Shown: in pieces, positions 22,349 to 24,712 of the stretch
How the letters are laid out: the number at the start of each line of letters is the position of its first letter
Numbering within the stretch: position 1 is the stretch's first letter
Assembly (NCBI GenBank): GCA_037440765.1
Contig: JBBITL010000066.1
Location: 1-24,712, forward strand
Length of the DNA stretch: 24,712 nucleotides
Direction of reading: 5' to 3'
DNA from: DTKY01 sp037440765
GTDB lineage: Bacteria; Acidobacteriota; Terriglobia; Bryobacterales; Bryobacteraceae
Notes under the pieces: generated by a model
What the model saw: only the letters and a program-made list of their open reading frames with translations
What the model was told of the DNA's origin: nothing
Databases searched by the model: none
Translations under genes and position numbers: made by a program

Positions 22349-22718
22349 CGGCACCCCGGAAGCGAAGCAACAGAAGCCCTACCATCCCGCAATCGGCCAG
22401 CTGGGTCTGGACGTCGAGCTGGGCGGCGGCATACTCATCGCGGAAACCGAAGACGGGCACTACGAGCCGATCGCAGAGGTCGCCAACATCAACGAGGCCA
22501 AGGAACTGGCCCGCGACGACATGGCCAGCCGGATGCGCCGCCTGGAGCGAGGAGAGGAGCCGGCCTGCCCGGAGGTCTACAAGGTCTGGTCGCGAGACTT
22601 CAACGGCGCCTACGCCATTTCCTTCGAGATGGACGCCGCCACACTCAAGCCCATCAACCTCAAGAACCGAAGCCTCTACTCCCGGAGCATCGGACGCCGC
22701 GTCACGATCCCCGACTAA
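22341..22718 (+). CDS. Hypothetical phage-associated protein (125 aa)
   Basis: The frame reads PYHPAIGQLGLDVELGGGIL, then IAETEDGHYEPIAEVANINE, and CPEVYKVWSRDFNGAYAISF later. It has even, protein-like composition, whereas the antisense frame is Val/Gly/Arg noise. TTG at 22341 is the only usable start after TAG 22317; AGGAGGG at 22321-22327 lies 13 bases upstream, farther than usual. The true N-terminus may have been lost at a rearrangement point. No domain is recognised. An intrinsic terminator follows 20 bp after the stop. Confidence 0.68.
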   Translation: MSIGTPEAKQQKPYHPAIGQLGLDVELGGGILIAETEDGHYEPIAEVANINEAKELARDDMASRMRRLERGEEPACPEVYKVWSRDFNGAYAISFEMDAATLKPINLKNRSLYSRSIGRRVTIPD

Positions 22719-22738
22719 CGCGCGCTGGCCTCTACGCC

Positions 22739-22764
22739 GCCGCCCGGCAACGGGCGGCTTCTTT
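22739..22764 (+). terminator. Intrinsic terminator
   Basis: A perfect 8-bp stem GCCGCCCG/CGGGCGGC (22739-22746, 22751-22758) closes on a GCAA tetraloop and is followed by TTCTTT. It ends the 125-aa gene's transcript. The convergent methyltransferase gene stops at 22768, so read from that side the hairpin has no T tract. Confidence 0.8.
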
Positions 22765-22767
22765 GCT

Positions 22768-24018
22768 TCAGGCCGCCGCAACAAGCCTCTCCTTGCGTAT
22801 CTCGTCGAACGTCCCGCCTTCCTCGAGCGTCGCCGGCCGCCCCGTGAAGGATTGCCAGCGCAGAACCGCCACGTCGCAGTACTTCGGCTCCAGCTCGATC
22901 AGCCGCGCCTGGCGTCCGGTTTTTTCGCAGGCGATCAGCGTCGTACCGCTGCCGCCGAACGGGTCCAGGATCGTGTCCCGGCTCTTGCTGCTGTTCCGGA
23001 TAGCACGCTCGACCAGCTCCACAGGCTTCATCGTCGGATGGTCCCGGTTTGCCGCCGGACGGTTGATCAGCCACGCATCGCCCTGATTGCGGTCACCACA
23101 CCAGTGGTGCTTGTTGCCCTTCCGCCAGCCGTACAGGATCGGCTCATACTGCCGCCGATAGTCCCCCCATCCCAGCGTGAAGTGGTTCTTGACCCAGATG
23201 AGGAACGTGGACCAGTAGCCGCCGGCGTCGGTGAACGCCCGATAGAGCGTGTGCAGCTCCGACGAGGACATGCAGATGTACAAGGCGCCCTTGGTCACGG
23301 CCAGCATATCGGCGCACGATTCCCGGAGAAAGTCATAGAAGCCCGCGCCCAGCTTGTCATTCTGGATTTTGAGCTTTTTCTCCGTCCGGCCCTCGTAATC
23401 GATGTTGTAGGGAGGGTCGCAAAAGACCATGTCGGCCAGGCCGCCAGCCAGGACCTTCTCGATCGACGCCATCTGCGTGGCATCGCCACACAGCTGCCGG
23501 TGGTTGCCCAGAATCCACACGTCGCCGGGCCTGGTGACCGGCGTCTCCGGCTCTCCCGGAACCGCGTCCTCGTCCGTCAGGCCCTCGTGGGTTTGCTCCG
23601 GCTCAGCGAGCAGCTCCTCCAGCTCCTCGTCGGAGAGACCGACCACGTCCAGTTCGAAGCCGTCTTCCTTCAGCGACTCCAGTTCGATACGCAGGAGTTC
23701 CTCATCCCATCCTGCGTTCAGGGCCAGCTTGTTGTCGGCCAGGACCAGCGCGCGCCGCTGCGTCTCAGTCAGGTGGTCCAGGACGATCACCGGGACCTCG
23801 GCCATTTGGAGCTTTCGGGCCGCCGCCAGGCGCGCGTGGCCGGCGATGATGACACCGTTGCCGGAGACCAGCAGCGGGTTGGTCCACCCAAATTCCAGAA
23901 TGCTGGCGGCGATCTGGGCAACTTGCTCATCCGTATGCGTGCGGGCGTTCCTCGCGTACGGGATGAGCCGGTCAACCGGCCACAACTGGACCTGGTAGCC
24001 TTCGCGGATCAGACTCAC
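22768..24018 (-). CDS. ParB-like domain / DNA methyltransferase fusion (N4-cytosine or N6-adenine)
   Basis: The 416-aa protein begins with a ParB/Srx-like domain (about 10-100): PVDRLIPYARNARTH, then NGVIIAGHARLAAARKL. The GH-R motif is typical of ParB-N domains fused to phage methylases. Residues of about 165-400 are a beta-class amino-methyltransferase, with catalytic DPPY at 201-204 ahead of the SAM motif DPFGGSGTT at 352-360. Such fusions are common in prophages and plasmids and mark phage DNA, often against host restriction. Its ATG at 24018 overlaps the stop of the upstream methyltransferase by four bases. All key residues are present. The target sequence is unknown, and no restriction endonuclease is seen. 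Confidence 0.92.
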   Translation of the reverse strand: MSLIREGYQVQLWPVDRLIPYARNARTHTDEQVAQIAASILEFGWTNPLLVSGNGVIIAGHARLAAARKLQMAEVPVIVLDHLTETQRRALVLADNKLALNAGWDEELLRIELESLKEDGFELDVVGLSDEELEELLAEPEQTHEGLTDEDAVPGEPETPVTRPGDVWILGNHRQLCGDATQMASIEKVLAGGLADMVFCDPPYNIDYEGRTEKKLKIQNDKLGAGFYDFLRESCADMLAVTKGALYICMSSSELHTLYRAFTDAGGYWSTFLIWVKNHFTLGWGDYRRQYEPILYGWRKGNKHHWCGDRNQGDAWLINRPAANRDHPTMKPVELVERAIRNSSKSRDTILDPFGGSGTTLIACEKTGRQARLIELEPKYCDVAVLRWQSFTGRPATLEEGGTFDEIRKERLVAAA

Positions 24019-24712
24019 TGGACTGCCGCCTTCCGCTTCCTGCCGTAGTAGGGCGCCACACCTCTGTGCTTGATCGCCCGTGAGTCAAGCGCGCGTGGGC
24101 GACCGGCCTGCTCGAACAGTACCCCGCGGACCGCCGCGGCCTCTGTCAGAGGTTGGCGGGACTCTGCCAGCACCGGTTCCTCTCCCGTGAGATTCCAGAT
24201 ACGCCGCAGGATCACGTCGCAGTACGCGGGCGAGATCTCTGCGCCGTAGCCGATGCGGTTCAAAGCCGCCGCTGCCGCGATGGTCGTGCCGCTGCCCGGG
24301 AAGGGATCGAAGACCAGGTCGCCGGCGTCGGAGTAGGCCTTGACGAAGAACTCCACCAAGGCCCGAGGGAAAGGCGCCGAGTGAGAGCCCTGACTGGTCT
24401 CGGCCCGAATCTCAAGCACATTACTCGGGCGGGCCACCCCCCTATGGCGTCCATCCCGGCTCACAAAAAGGTGTTCCCATTCCCGCGATCCTCCGGCCAT
24501 CTTGCCGCGCGGTCCGGTACCGAGCAGGCCGCTGCCGGATGTGGACTTCGGGTTGTCGGGCGAGTAGTCGAAGCAGTCCTCCGAAACGTGCCCGACCGCC
24601 CTGGCCCAGAACTTGATCTTCTCCTGCCGGCAGAAGTGGAACACCGGCTCCCAGGCATTCTTGAAGCGGTTGTTCCACCCGCCCGGCACGCCGTTGTCGG
24701 TCTTGCGCCAGC
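24015..24712 (-). CDS. DNA methyltransferase, C-terminal part (partial at window edge)
   Basis: The frame is open to the right edge (about 231 visible codons, from WRKTDNGVPGGWNNRFKNAW). That segment and EPVFHFCRQEKIKFW match the middle of beta-class DNA amino-methyltransferases, where RK-x-N-G-x-PGG-xNNRF-xNAWEP is conserved. The SAM-binding motif DPFPGSGTTIAAAAA follows, and GYGAEISPAYCDVILRR is the usual motif after it. The catalytic DPPY lies beyond the window. A GTG at 24689 is in frame but lies inside the conserved core, so it is not the start. The stop overlaps the next gene's ATG, so the two methylases are co-translated. Confidence 0.88.
   Translation of the reverse strand, partial: WRKTDNGVPGGWNNRFKNAWEPVFHFCRQEKIKFWARAVGHVSEDCFDYSPDNPKSTSGSGLLGTGPRGKMAGGSREWEHLFVSRDGRHRGVARPSNVLEIRAETSQGSHSAPFPRALVEFFVKAYSDAGDLVFDPFPGSGTTIAAAAALNRIGYGAEISPAYCDVILRRIWNLTGEEPVLAESRQPLTEAAAVRGVLFEQAGRPRALDSRAIKHRGVAPYYGRKRKAAVQ

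Noticed and set aside
22852..24048. 398-aa plus-strand frame
   Set aside because: Antisense to the ParB-methyltransferase gene, which has complete catalytic motifs.
1..24712. CRISPR array, tRNA, rRNA, riboswitch or prophage attachment site
   Set aside because: No regularly spaced repeats, cloverleaf sequence, rRNA-like stretch or flanking direct repeat was found by reading.

Overview
The window looks like chromosome of an Acidobacteriota of the Solibacter/Bryobacter type. This is inferred from high GC, an outer-membrane DUF5916 protein, secreted PQQ-type beta-propellers, an intergenic palindrome whose translation would give the PLPHGRGS signature common in such genomes, and frequent TTG starts. 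No rRNA or tRNA gene is present to confirm it.

Positions 1-9530 are a housekeeping segment bounded by two copies of one IS630-type element. The left edge holds the 5' half of an IS630 transposase, whose terminal repeat ends at the stop codon of smc (minus strand, 598-4257). Next come an EamA-type exporter (minus), a PfkB-type sugar-phosphate kinase (plus), a complete ComEC DNA-uptake channel (plus) and a small DUF2007-like protein (minus). An internally deleted 159-bp relative of the same IS lies at 9372-9530; it keeps both ends and only the last two dozen transposase codons.

Positions 9561-20121 are a plus-strand accessory cluster: a DUF5916 outer-membrane protein, a secreted esterase with an E-set domain, two secreted beta-propellers (A and B), a zinc alcohol dehydrogenase and an SDR oxidoreductase. 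Two broken propeller paralogues (B' and A') follow, giving the order A-B-ADH-SDR-B'-A'. A 44-nt element is shared upstream of the DUF5916 gene and the esterase. The set suggests envelope-located breakdown of an ester- or alcohol-containing substrate, but the substrate cannot be read from sequence.

From about 20122 to the right edge lies a rearranged prophage remnant. A tail-assembly chaperone is fused in frame to the broken propeller A'. It ends at a canonical -1 slippery heptamer directly before its stop, followed by a stem-loop and a GT-type second reading frame that now carries an amber codon. A PIN-toxin/antitoxin pair sits on the opposite strand between the chaperone and a truncated tape-measure gene. 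Two tiny overlapping minus-strand genes, a plus-strand hypothetical gene, an intrinsic terminator and two overlapping DNA methyltransferase genes complete the window. The most novel-looking signals are the frameshift cassette, the toxin-antitoxin insertion in the tail module, the IS-supplied smc stop, the IS deletion derivative and the shared 44-nt element.
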